From NCBI GenBank assembly GCA_031552235.1, contig JAVBMR010000026.1:1-64000 (forward strand): a stretch of DNA of 64,000 nt, given 5' to 3'. The notes beneath the pieces were generated by a model that saw nothing but the letters and a program-made list of their open reading frames with translations, was not told the DNA's origin and did no database searches. Position numbers and translations under genes: made by a program. This document shows positions 8,605-16,962 of this stretch, piece by piece (within the stretch, counting starts at the first letter, position 1; every line of letters begins with the position of its first letter). Origin of the DNA: WRDF01 sp031552235 (GTDB lineage: Bacteria; Bacteroidota; Bacteroidia; Bacteroidales; Rikenellaceae).

Positions 8605-10476
8605 TCAACCGTTCTCCACCTCGCTCAGTTCGAGCCAGCGCATGCTTTTCCCGTCTATCAGGCCTATCAGTTCGGCGATCCGCTGCGATTTCTTGGTAAG
8701 TTCGTCCACGGCGAGCGCCCCGGAACTCATCTCCGTTTCGAGCGTCGCCTTCTCTTTTTCCAGCGCTTCTATCTCCGGTTCGAGGCTTTCGAGTTCGCGT
8801 TTTTCGTTGAACGACAATTTGCGTGCCGAGACTGTGCGCTGGCGTTCCGGCGCAGGCAGTTTGGCTTCCCGGGCTGCACGCGACTGCGCTTCCTCATAGG
8901 CATGTTTCCAGTCTGTGTATTCGGTGTAGCTGCCTGTGAAGTCCTTGACTTCGCCGCCGCCCTTGAAGACCATGAGGTGGTCTACGACCTTGTCCATGAA
9001 GTAGCGGTCGTGCGAAACCACGATCAGGCAGCCCTTGAACGTTTGCAGGTACTCCTCAAGCACCCCAAGCGTCATTATGTCGAGGTCGTTGGTGGGTTCG
9101 TCGAGGACGAGGAAATTGGGGTTGGTCATCAGCACCGTGCAGAGGTATAGCCTGCGGCGTTCGCCGCCGCTGAGTTTGGCCACGAAGTTGTGCTGCACCT
9201 CCGGCGGGAAAAGGAAGTATTGCAGGAATTGTGAGGCGCTCATGCTCCGGCCGTCGCCCAGCTCGATGTGTTCGGCGACGCGGGTCACCACGTCGAGGAC
9301 TTTCATGCTGTCGTCGAACTCCAGCCCGGCCTGGCTGTAATACCCGAACTTCACGCTTTCTCCGATTTCTATAGTGCCGCTGTCCGGCGCGACTTCGCCC
9401 ATCAGCATCCTTATAAAAGTACTCTTGCCGCTGCCGTTGTTGCCCACGATGCCCATCTTCTCGTAGCGCGAAAAAGTGTAGCTGAAGTCGTTCAGTATCT
9501 TTATGTCACCGTATTTCTTCGAAACGTTCCGGGCCTCGAAGATCTTGGTCCCGATGCGCGAGGCCTTTACGTCGAGCCTCACGCTGTCCTGCGAGCGCAC
9601 GCTTTTCAGCCGGTCTTCGAGGTCGTTGAAGGCGTCGATGCGGGCTTTGGCCTTCGTGGCGCGCGCCTGCGGCTGGCGGCGCATCCAGTCCAGCTCCTTT
9701 CGGTAGAGGTTCAGCTCGCTCTCGCGCTGCGAGGCACTGGCGGCCATCCTCTCCGCGCGTTTTTCGAGATAGTCGCTGTAGTTGCCCTCGTATGTGTAAA
9801 CCTGTTTGTTCTCTATTTCGATGATCTCGTTGCAGACCGCATCGAGGAAATATCTGTCGTGCGTAACCATCAGCAGGCTTGCGCTACCGGCTGACAGGTA
9901 GTCGGCCAGCCACTCGGTCATGTCCATGTCGAGGTGGTTGGTCGGTTCGTCGAGGATGAGCAGGTCGGCCTCGTTGATCAGCACGTTGGCAAGCGCCACG
10001 CGCTTGAGCTGCCCGCCCGAGAGGTGCTGGACTTTCTTGTCGAAATCGGTTATTTTGAGCTTCGTGAGTACCTGCTTCGCGCGGTTCTCGTAGTCCCACG
10101 CCCCGAGCCTGTCCATCTCGCCGATCAGCGCGTCCATACGTCCGGCGTCCGATGCAGCCACCGCTTTCTCGTATTCCGAGATGACGCTGAGGGTGGGGTT
10201 GTCGGAGTGGAAGCACGCTTCGAGCACGGTCATCCCCTCGGGGTATTCCGGGTCCTGTTCGAGGTACGACACCCGCAGGTCGCGCCGCATAGTGATGCGC
10301 CCCTGCTGATAATCCTCCCTGCCTGCGATTATGTTGAGCAGTGTGCTTTTGCCCGCCCCGTTCCTGGCGACGAGGCTTATCCTCTCGCCCTTGCCTATGC
10401 CCAGCGATATTTTCTCGAAAAGGACCAGATCGCCGAACGATTTGCTCAGACCCTCTGCCTGTAAATAGCTTACCAT
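8605..10476 (-). CDS. ABC-F family ATPase (Uup-like)
   Basis: This soluble tandem ABC protein has 623 residues and no membrane segments. The first nucleotide domain has Walker A ARNGAGKST (38-46), signature LSGGQLKR and Walker B LLILDEPTNHLD. The second has GNNGSGKST, LSGGERRR and FLVLDEPTNDLD. A helical linker rich in Arg/Lys and a C-terminal coiled coil (about 550-620) match Uup-type members. ABC-F proteins bind the ribosome E site and rescue stalled translation. One oddity is that the first Gly of the first P-loop is Ala (A38). It is probably monocistronic. Confidence 0.88.
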   Translation of the reverse strand: MVSYLQAEGLSKSFGDLVLFEKISLGIGKGERISLVARNGAGKSTLLNIIAGREDYQQGRITMRRDLRVSYLEQDPEYPEGMTVLEACFHSDNPTLSVISEYEKAVAASDAGRMDALIGEMDRLGAWDYENRAKQVLTKLKITDFDKKVQHLSGGQLKRVALANVLINEADLLILDEPTNHLDMDMTEWLADYLSAGSASLLMVTHDRYFLDAVCNEIIEIENKQVYTYEGNYSDYLEKRAERMAASASQRESELNLYRKELDWMRRQPQARATKAKARIDAFNDLEDRLKSVRSQDSVRLDVKASRIGTKIFEARNVSKKYGDIKILNDFSYTFSRYEKMGIVGNNGSGKSTFIRMLMGEVAPDSGTIEIGESVKFGYYSQAGLEFDDSMKVLDVVTRVAEHIELGDGRSMSASQFLQYFLFPPEVQHNFVAKLSGGERRRLYLCTVLMTNPNFLVLDEPTNDLDIMTLGVLEEYLQTFKGCLIVVSHDRYFMDKVVDHLMVFKGGGEVKDFTGSYTEYTDWKHAYEEAQSRAAREAKLPAPERQRTVSARKLSFNEKRELESLEPEIEALEKEKATLETEMSSGALAVDELTKKSQRIAELIGLIDGKSMRWLELSEVENG

Positions 10477-10542
10477 AGTGCGAATCTACGAAAAATATGG
10501 TTTCGGCCGGTCGGCCGGACGTTTTTTCGGTTATATATTAAA

Positions 10543-10720
10543 GGCTTATCCGCAAGAATACCCAATGTAGTGCGCAAGGAATCTGCATTTGAAATCGGTT
10601 CTGCGGAGCAGAACCGGCAGTCCGACGCCGTTCAACGCCGCCCGACGCGGAGGACTGCTTTACTTGCGTATCGCTCGTTCGCGTCCACCGCCGGCCCCCA
10701 GACTGCATGACGGGGTTACT
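10543..10720. repeat. Dispersed repeat family A (TTGCGGATAAGC ends), copy 1
   Basis: The left end is GCTTATCCGCAAGAATACC (10544-10562). The right end, CAGACTGCATGACGGGGTT followed by ACTGCATATTATCC, is a degenerate version of the right end seen at 33066-33112 and contains the ndh stop codon. The middle holds an inverted GTCCGACGCC / GGAGGAC module related to the core of repeat family B. Confidence 0.6.
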
Positions 10721-12068
10721 GCATATTATCCCCTGGCGCGGCGTCGCCCCAGTGGGCACGGGCTTCGACCTCGTCCCGGTCGCGTATGACCTTAGCCTTG
10801 CGGGCGTATACGATAATACGCAGCGAGTAGTCGTATGTGAAATAGTTCCAGATCCAGTTCAGCAGGACGAATACCTTGTTGCGCATGCCGAGTATCGAAA
10901 GCAGGTGTACCACGAGCCATATCGCCCATGCCAGCCAACCGCGTATCTTCGATTTGCCGATATCGGCCACGGCCTTGTTCCTGCCTATGGTCGCCATTGC
11001 GCCAAGGTCGTTGTAACGGAACGGTTCCGGAGCTTTGCCCTTTTCGATGCGTTTGAGGTTCTTCGCGAGCAACTTCCCCTGTTGGATTGCGACCTGGGCG
11101 ACCTGCGGATGCCCGTTCGGATACCGCCGGTCGCTTGTCTGGATGCACTGGTCGCCGATGGCGAATACGTTCTCCAGTCCTTCGACCCGGTTGAACCCAT
11201 CGACCACGATCCTGCCACCGCGGCCCAACGCCGCCCCGTCCAGATTCCCGATCCTCGCGGCGGTCACGCCGCTCACCCATATAAAGGACCGCGTCGGGAT
11301 CTCGCCGCCATTCTCGAAAATAACCTTATGGTCGTTGTAATCAACGACCTTCGTGTTAAGCAAGACCGTGATGCCCATCTTCTCAAGGAGTTTTTTCGCG
11401 TTCAGGGACGCTTTTTCGGACATCCCCGATAAAAGCCTGCCGCCTGCCTCCACGAGGTAGATGCGCAGGTCGTTTTTGTGCATCTCGGGGTAGTCTTTCG
11501 GGATAACGAACTTTCTCATCTCCGACAAAGCGCCGGCGATCTCGACGCCCGTAGCGCCGCCTCCCACTATGACTATGTCCAACAGCTCGCGCTTCTCCTC
11601 TTCCGTGGCGCACGTAACCGCGCGTTCGTAGTTGGACAGCAGCGCGTTGCGAAGCCCCATCGCTTCCGACACGTCCTTCATCGGGATCGCCTCGTCCATG
11701 ATATGCTCGTTGCCGAAAAAATTGGTCGTGGTGCCTGCCGCAAAAACGACATAGTCGTAGTATGCCTTGCCGATGGACGTTTGGATCATGTTCTGTTCCG
11801 GGTCGATGTAGCGCACCTCGGCGAGGCGGAAAACGAAGTTCTTCCTCTTTTGGAATATCTTCCTGAACGGGAACGCTATCGACGAGGGTTCGATCCCGGC
11901 CGACGCCACCTGGTAGATAAGCGGCAGGAACTGGTGGTAGTTGTTCTTGTCCACCAACACGACCTGGAACCCGGATCGTTTCAGTTTGCCGGCCAGTTTC
12001 AGGCCGCCGAACCCGCCGCCGACTATGATTACCCTTTTCTTTTTCGTTTCCGGAATGTTGAAGCTCAT
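10716..12068 (-). CDS. ndh: Type II NADH:quinone dehydrogenase (NDH-2)
   Basis: This 450-residue FAD enzyme has an N-terminal dinucleotide fold (KRVIIVGGGFGGLKLAGKL) and a second nucleotide fold for NADH in the middle (DIVIVGGGATGVEIAGAL). Near the C-terminus hydrophobic segments (WLAWAIWLVVHLLSILG and KVFVLLNWIWNYF) fit membrane attachment. NDH-2 oxidises NADH and reduces menaquinone without pumping protons. The start at 12068 (MSFNIPETKKKR) was chosen because the upstream extension to 12293 crosses a dispersed repeat and has no family similarity. It stands downstream of the formate channel with a 238-bp gap and may have its own promoter. Confidence 0.85.
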   Translation of the reverse strand: MSFNIPETKKKRVIIVGGGFGGLKLAGKLKRSGFQVVLVDKNNYHQFLPLIYQVASAGIEPSSIAFPFRKIFQKRKNFVFRLAEVRYIDPEQNMIQTSIGKAYYDYVVFAAGTTTNFFGNEHIMDEAIPMKDVSEAMGLRNALLSNYERAVTCATEEEKRELLDIVIVGGGATGVEIAGALSEMRKFVIPKDYPEMHKNDLRIYLVEAGGRLLSGMSEKASLNAKKLLEKMGITVLLNTKVVDYNDHKVIFENGGEIPTRSFIWVSGVTAARIGNLDGAALGRGGRIVVDGFNRVEGLENVFAIGDQCIQTSDRRYPNGHPQVAQVAIQQGKLLAKNLKRIEKGKAPEPFRYNDLGAMATIGRNKAVADIGKSKIRGWLAWAIWLVVHLLSILGMRNKVFVLLNWIWNYFTYDYSLRIIVYARKAKVIRDRDEVEARAHWGDAAPGDNMQ

Positions 12069-12146
12069 AAGGCAGGTATGATTTAGTATGGCAGTGGCGG
12101 AGAGAAGAACCGCCGCCGTTTTTAGTTGCCTCAAAAAACATACCAT

Positions 12147-12202
12147 GTCACTACCGTGATACGGAGAGAGCGTCGGAGTTATCTCACGACCGGGCGTTCT
12201 GG
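12147..12202. repeat. Dispersed repeat family C, divergent copy
   Basis: CCGTGATACGGAGAGAGCG...CTCACGACCGGGCGTTCTGG aligns with the copies at 24844, 47426 and 50884 (GACACGGATAGAGCG ... CTCGCACC..AATGTTCTGG). It lies between ndh and the formate channel gene. Confidence 0.5.
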
Positions 12203-12306
12203 GGCGATTGAGGCTTTTGTCGGTCGTGTGTGCCGCGGTTGCGGGCAGAGCAAAAAAGGCGGAAACCGTTGCCCAGTCCCCGCCCGATATCACATATTAT
12301 ATCGCT

Positions 12307-13107
12307 TTACGCCGCCTGTTTTGTTTTGTCCGTAAAGAGGTACCAGTATACGCAGCCTACGAAGACCGCGCCACCGACAAGGTTGCCGAGGGTCGCCGGG
12401 ACGAGGTTTTTGATAAGGAAGTCGGCCCATGTGATGTCGGCGCCCGAGTAGATGGCCGCCGGAACGAAGAACATGTTGGCTATGGAGTGCTCGTAACCGA
12501 GCGTGACGAATATCATTACCGGGATCCAGATTCCGACGCATTTTCCGATTATGTCTTTGGCCGAGTAGCCCATGAATACGCCCAGGCAGACCAGCCAGTT
12601 GGCGCCGATGCCTTTGACGAATATCCTGCCCCAATCCTGATAGACCTTAGCTTCGGTATAGTGGTGCAGGTAGCTCTGCCACGGTTCTTTGGAGAAGTAC
12701 CCCAGGTCGGCGGAGAGGAAGTAGGCGATAAGCTGCGTGCCGACGAAATTGAAAATGTATGAGAGCGCAATCAATTTGATCCACGACATGACGCGCAGCT
12801 TTTTTTCGAGCATCGGCAGTGTGAACCCGGCGCAGTCGCTTGTGAACAGGTCGGCACCCGTGATGCAGACCATCATAAGGCCAACGGGGAAGAGCGCCCC
12901 GGCGACGAATTTTATCAGCCCAGGGTTTTCGGCGCCTATGCCAGGCATTCCCCCGGCCACCATGATCGAGAGCAGGCCCCCCAGCGCGATGAACACGCCG
13001 CCGAGGATGGCTATCGTGATGAATTTGAGTGTCGGTAAAGAAGCCTTGTTGATGCCGGAAGCGGTGAACTCCTTCGTCATCTCTTTTGGGGTGCAGTAGT
13101 TGCTCAT
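12307..13107 (-). CDS. focA: Formate/nitrite channel (FNT family)
   Basis: The 266-residue protein has six hydrophobic segments and the FNT-type signature GADLFTSDCAGF in the third segment region. FNT channels move formate or nitrite across the inner membrane. It lies 80 bp downstream of the pyruvate formate-lyase activase gene and two genes after pflB on the same strand, so formate export or import coupled to pyruvate cleavage is the natural reading. The symbol focA is assigned on this context; nitrite transport is less likely. The start ATG is followed by a soluble segment (MSNYCTPKEMTKEF) before the first membrane helix. Confidence 0.87.
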   Translation of the reverse strand: MSNYCTPKEMTKEFTASGINKASLPTLKFITIAILGGVFIALGGLLSIMVAGGMPGIGAENPGLIKFVAGALFPVGLMMVCITGADLFTSDCAGFTLPMLEKKLRVMSWIKLIALSYIFNFVGTQLIAYFLSADLGYFSKEPWQSYLHHYTEAKVYQDWGRIFVKGIGANWLVCLGVFMGYSAKDIIGKCVGIWIPVMIFVTLGYEHSIANMFFVPAAIYSGADITWADFLIKNLVPATLGNLVGGAVFVGCVYWYLFTDKTKQAA

Positions 13108-13187
13108 GGGTTATAGTTGGGTAATTATATACAAGTTTTACATTAATTTTTTCTTGATGTAACTTTGTATATGGTTGCCATATGTTG

Positions 13188-13913
13188 TCAATTCACATAC
13201 ACCACCGGGAAGTAGCGCGAGAACAATTCCTTTGCCCTCTCCAGTTGTTCCGGCGTGTTGTGCTTCACATTGCCGAGCCGGTACTCCATCCCGAGCGGTT
13301 CGTATTTATGCGCGCCCAACGTGTGGTAGGGCAGTATCTCGATGCGTTGGATCATTTCATATGACTTGAAATGCTCGCACATGGCCGTTATGTCTTCCTC
13401 GAAGTCCGAATATCCCGGAACCAACACGTAGCGCAGCCACATCGGGATGTGTTGCCGCTCAAGCCACTCGGCCGTCTGCAATGTTTGCGTGTTGTCGTGG
13501 CCCGTGAGCTTTTTGTGCCGCTCGGGGTTGAACTCCTTGATGTCCAGCAACACAGTGTCCGTGAGCGAGAACAACTCCTTCGTGGTGTCGGTCAGTATGC
13601 CGCCGTTCGTGTCGATGCATATGTTTATGCCTTTCTCCCGGAGCATCCGGCAGAGCGGGATCAGCTCCTTTGCCTGCATGGTGGGTTCGCCGCCGCTGAA
13701 CGTCACGCCGCCCTTCTTGCCGAAGAACGCCTTTTCGCTTACGGCTTTGCGGACGATCTCCTCAGGCTCGGTCAACGTGCCGCCGTCACATGTTATGGTG
13801 TCGGGGTTGGCGCAGTAGAGGCATCGGAAGTTACACCCTTGCAGGAAAACGACGAGCCTGATCCCCGGCCCGTCGTAAGTTCCCAAACTTTCGTATGAGT
13901 GTACTCTTATCAT
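13188..13913 (-). CDS. pflA: Pyruvate formate-lyase activating enzyme (radical SAM)
   Basis: This 241-residue radical SAM enzyme has the CX3CX2C cluster motif at C27, C31 and C34 (GCNFRCLYC) and the SAM-binding GGEP motif (VTFSGGEPTMQ). It uses a 4Fe-4S cluster and S-adenosylmethionine to make the glycyl radical on PflB in the cytoplasm. Its target gene pflB lies 92 bp upstream on the same strand and the formate channel follows, a classic arrangement. Length is normal (E. coli PflA has 246 residues). The gap to pflB contains only weak hairpins, so the three genes are probably one transcript. Confidence 0.93.
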   Translation of the reverse strand: MIRVHSYESLGTYDGPGIRLVVFLQGCNFRCLYCANPDTITCDGGTLTEPEEIVRKAVSEKAFFGKKGGVTFSGGEPTMQAKELIPLCRMLREKGINICIDTNGGILTDTTKELFSLTDTVLLDIKEFNPERHKKLTGHDNTQTLQTAEWLERQHIPMWLRYVLVPGYSDFEEDITAMCEHFKSYEMIQRIEILPYHTLGAHKYEPLGMEYRLGNVKHNTPEQLERAKELFSRYFPVVYVN

Positions 13914-14005
13914 CTAATATTAATCTTTCATTGCAATGAGGGTAGCCTCACTGACGTCAGGTTTTACGCTAACGCCCGGTGCATAATTCCGAGTGCTGGT
14001 AAGCA

Positions 14006-16234
14006 CTACATTGCCTGGTGGAAGCTCCTTGAGAGTACTTCCAGCTGGTGGGCGCGGCTAAGGTTCACGAAGTTAACGGCGTAGCCCGATACGCGGATCG
14101 TAAGCTGCGGGTATTTTTCGGGATGAACCATGGCGTCTTCCAGCATCTCGCGGTTGAGCACGTTCACGTTGAGGTGGTGCGCACCTTTCGTGAAGTAGGC
14201 GTCGATCATCGTGGTCAGGTTCTCCACGCGGTCTTCGGCTGTGGCCCCGAGCGATTTCGGGATGATCGAGAACGTGTTGCTGATGCCGTCCTGCGAGTCG
14301 CGGTAGCGTATTTTGGCGACAGACGAAAGCGATGCTATAGCCCCGCTCTTGTCGCGGCCGTGCATCGGGTTGGCTCCCGGCGCGAACGCAACGCCTTTGG
14401 CGCGTCCGTCGGGTGTGGCGCCTGTTTTCTGGCCGTACATCACGTTGGATGTGATCGTAAGCACCGAAAGGGTAGGACGGGCATTCTTATATACCGGCAG
14501 TTTTTTGAGCTCTTCGTTGAAGAAGTAGATCAGGTCCACGGCCAGCTTGTCCACATGGTCGTCGTCGTTGCCGAAGCAGGGGAATGAGCCCTGTATGTCG
14601 AAGCTTTCCGTAAGGCCCTGCGCGTTGCGGATCGGTTTTACCTTGGCGTACCTGATCGCCGAAAGCGAGTCGATAGCCACCGAAAGCCCTGCCACGCCAT
14701 AGGCGAGGTTGATGCGCGGGTCGGTGTCGATGAACGCCATCTGGGCCTTTTCATAGTAATACTTGTCGTGCATGTAGTGGATCACGTTCATCGACTCGTT
14801 ATACACGCGGGCGATCTCGACCAGCACCTTTTTGTAGTTTGCAAATACCTCCTCGTATTTCAGCGTTTCGCCCGTGAGTTCGGGGATGTCCTTTACCATG
14901 AGCGTGCCGGTGTTCTCGCAGCGTCCGCCGTTGAGGGCGAGCAGGAGGGCTTTGCCGAGGTTGGCGCGCGCACCGAAGAACTGTATCTGGCGGCCTATGT
15001 CCTGGTACGATACGCAGCAGGCGATGCCGTAGTCGTCCGAGTGGCGCACTTCGCGCATCAGCTCGTCGTTCTCGTACTGGATGGAGCTGGTGTCGATGGA
15101 CACTTTCGAGCAGAAATCCTTGAATCCCTGCGGAAGGTTGTCGCTCCAGAGAACCGTGAGGTTCGGTTCGGGCGACGGGCCGAGGTTGTAGAGCGTCTGG
15201 AGGAAGCGGAAAGTGGTTTTGGTCACTTTCGTGCGTCCGTCGTTGAAGTGGCCGCCGAGCGCTTCGGTAACCCATGTTGGGTCGCCGGCGAAGATATCGT
15301 TGTACGACTGCATGCGCAGGTGGCGTACCATGCGCAGCTTTATGATGAACTGGTCGATGAGTTCCTGTGCGAAAGTTTCGTCGATGGTCTTGTTGTCCAG
15401 CTCATACTGGATGTAGATATCGAGGAAAGAAGAGACGTTTCCGAGCGACATCGCCGCGCCGTCCTGTTCCTTGACGGCGGCGAGGTATGCCATGTAAACC
15501 CACTGCACCGCTTCCTGCGCCGTAGTGGCCGGGCGGCTCAGGTCGAGGCCGTAGAACTGGCCCATGACCTTGATGTCTTTGAGCGCTTTGATCTGCTCCG
15601 AAACCTCTTCGCGCAGGCGGATGCGTGCGTCGGTCATAGGGCCGAGGAGGGTTGCGAGGTCGGCTTTCTTGGCTTCTATAAGGCGGTCGATGCCGTAAAG
15701 CGCCAGGCGGCGGTAGTCTCCGATAATGCGTCCGCGGGCGTAGTTGTCCGGTAGTCCGGTGATGAAGCCCAGCGAGCGGAAAGAACGTACTTCGTCGGTG
15801 TAGACGTCGAATACGCCGTCGTTATGTGTTTTGCGGTAGTGGGTGAAGATGTCCTTTACTTTCTCGTCGATCTCGACGCCATTCTCAGAGCAGGCTTTGG
15901 CTACCACGTTGATGCCGCCGAATGGTTTGATGGCGCGCCTGAGCAACTCGTCCGTCTGGAGACCTACGATCAGTTCGTCTTCCTTGTTTATGTATCCGGC
16001 CTTGTGCGAGGTGATCGTGGAAACCGTTTTGTTGTCCAGCGAGCGCACGCCGTTGTTGGCGCGTTCTTCCGCTATAGCTTTCACGCACAGGTCCCAGACG
16101 CGTTTTGTCCTGTCGGTGGGGCCGGCAAGGAATGAGGCGTCGCCTTCGTAAGGAGTGATATTCTTCTTTACGAAATCGGTAACGTTGATCTCTTTACTCC
16201 ATAAACCGTCTTTAAACATTTTGGTCGACTCCAT
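14006..16234 (-). CDS. pflB: Formate C-acetyltransferase (pyruvate formate-lyase)
   Basis: This 742-residue enzyme converts pyruvate and CoA to acetyl-CoA and formate under anaerobic conditions. The adjacent catalytic cysteines are in YGIACCVSYQDIG. The glycyl radical site is in RVSGYAVNF near the C-terminus (Gly717). The length is close to E. coli PflB (760). It heads the operon pflB-pflA-focA. A well-formed promoter lies about 165 bp upstream, leaving a long leader of about 160 nt that may carry regulation. Together with the pyruvate:ferredoxin oxidoreductase at 33.4 kb, the organism has two anaerobic routes from pyruvate to acetyl-CoA. Confidence 0.96.
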   Translation of the reverse strand: MESTKMFKDGLWSKEINVTDFVKKNITPYEGDASFLAGPTDRTKRVWDLCVKAIAEERANNGVRSLDNKTVSTITSHKAGYINKEDELIVGLQTDELLRRAIKPFGGINVVAKACSENGVEIDEKVKDIFTHYRKTHNDGVFDVYTDEVRSFRSLGFITGLPDNYARGRIIGDYRRLALYGIDRLIEAKKADLATLLGPMTDARIRLREEVSEQIKALKDIKVMGQFYGLDLSRPATTAQEAVQWVYMAYLAAVKEQDGAAMSLGNVSSFLDIYIQYELDNKTIDETFAQELIDQFIIKLRMVRHLRMQSYNDIFAGDPTWVTEALGGHFNDGRTKVTKTTFRFLQTLYNLGPSPEPNLTVLWSDNLPQGFKDFCSKVSIDTSSIQYENDELMREVRHSDDYGIACCVSYQDIGRQIQFFGARANLGKALLLALNGGRCENTGTLMVKDIPELTGETLKYEEVFANYKKVLVEIARVYNESMNVIHYMHDKYYYEKAQMAFIDTDPRINLAYGVAGLSVAIDSLSAIRYAKVKPIRNAQGLTESFDIQGSFPCFGNDDDHVDKLAVDLIYFFNEELKKLPVYKNARPTLSVLTITSNVMYGQKTGATPDGRAKGVAFAPGANPMHGRDKSGAIASLSSVAKIRYRDSQDGISNTFSIIPKSLGATAEDRVENLTTMIDAYFTKGAHHLNVNVLNREMLEDAMVHPEKYPQLTIRVSGYAVNFVNLSRAHQLEVLSRSFHQAM

Positions 16235-16398
16235 TGATATTATATTTTTATCGTTATTTGTCCGATTCTGCCAGCCTATTTAATAAATACGTAAAAACAG
16301 GCGGTATATTGTTATTGTTAAGGGCTTTGATCTCATACAGACAAAAGCCTTGACTTGTTGAGGATCACCTTTTGTGCAGTTTTTAACAATTAGCGCCA

Positions 16399-16429
16399 CA
16401 AAGTTAATAATAACACGAGGTATATCAAA
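16399..16429 (-). promoter_or_regulatory. Promoter of the pflB-pflA-focA operon
   Basis: On the minus strand TTTG (16426-16429) and TAACTTTG (16399-16406) are spaced by 19 bp, a close match to the Bacteroidetes promoter pattern. Transcription would begin about 155-160 nt before the pflB start. Confidence 0.65.
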
Positions 16430-16504
16430 GGATTCGATCGTCCTTGATGTTAAATCTTTGTTATATTAATATAAGTTTTGCCTATATGTGCCTTGTCCAG
16501 CGGC

Positions 16505-16572
16505 TCGACGCTGAAAGCGTCGCCTCCCCGCGGCAGCGGAATGTGGCGACTGCTTATGCAGTCGCGGTTTTT
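16505..16572 (+). other. Two tandem hairpins, the second terminator-like
   Basis: The first hairpin is GACGCT-GAA-AGCGTC (about 16507-16521). The second is GCGACTGC-TTAT-GCAGTCGC (16546-16565), followed by GGTTTTT, which resembles a plus-strand terminator. No plus-strand gene ends here, so these may close a short RNA that starts in the AT-rich stretch near 16440-16480, or be repeat debris. Confidence 0.35.
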
Positions 16573-16589
16573 ATAATACCACCTATACT

Positions 16590-16820
16590 GCAAGAGGGAC
16601 GAGCTATACGGGCCGCACGTGGAGCGCGGCCTTAAGTGCCGTGTGTCGGGAGACTTGCCGCGCAGGCAAGCCTTGCAGCCTGCCGCCGCTCCATGCGGCG
16701 GGCTGGTCGCTTAGGCGACTCCAATAGAGCGGGAACGTCAATGCACACTCGAAACGCTGTACTGCGAAACTATGCCCACCACCGGCGGCAGATCGCAGGG
16801 GGGTATTCTTGCGGATAAGC
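16590..16820. repeat. Dispersed repeat family A, copy 2
   Basis: The right end is GGGTATTCTTGCGGATAAGC (16801-16820), preceded by CCGGCGGCAGATCGCAGG. The interior (GGCCGCACGTGGAGCGCGG, then GGAGACTTGCCG...GCAAGCC, then GCAGCCTGCCGCCG...GGCGGGCTGGTCGCTT) is clearly homologous to the copy at 32789-33103. The left end is poorly defined. Confidence 0.65.
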
Positions 16821-16962
16821 GTTTTTAGCACTGAAAATCCCACCCTTACCCTCCTTTTGATAATGGAGGGCTGGTAATCGGCCTTACAGGTCGATTACTC
16901 AATGGTTGTTCGGGATAAAATCCCGACTCATGTTAACAACACTAAAAGGGATAGTCCCCGGT

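Noticed and set aside
12126..12451. Short overlapping ORFs between ndh and the formate channel
   Set aside because: They fall across a family C repeat and antisense to the channel gene.
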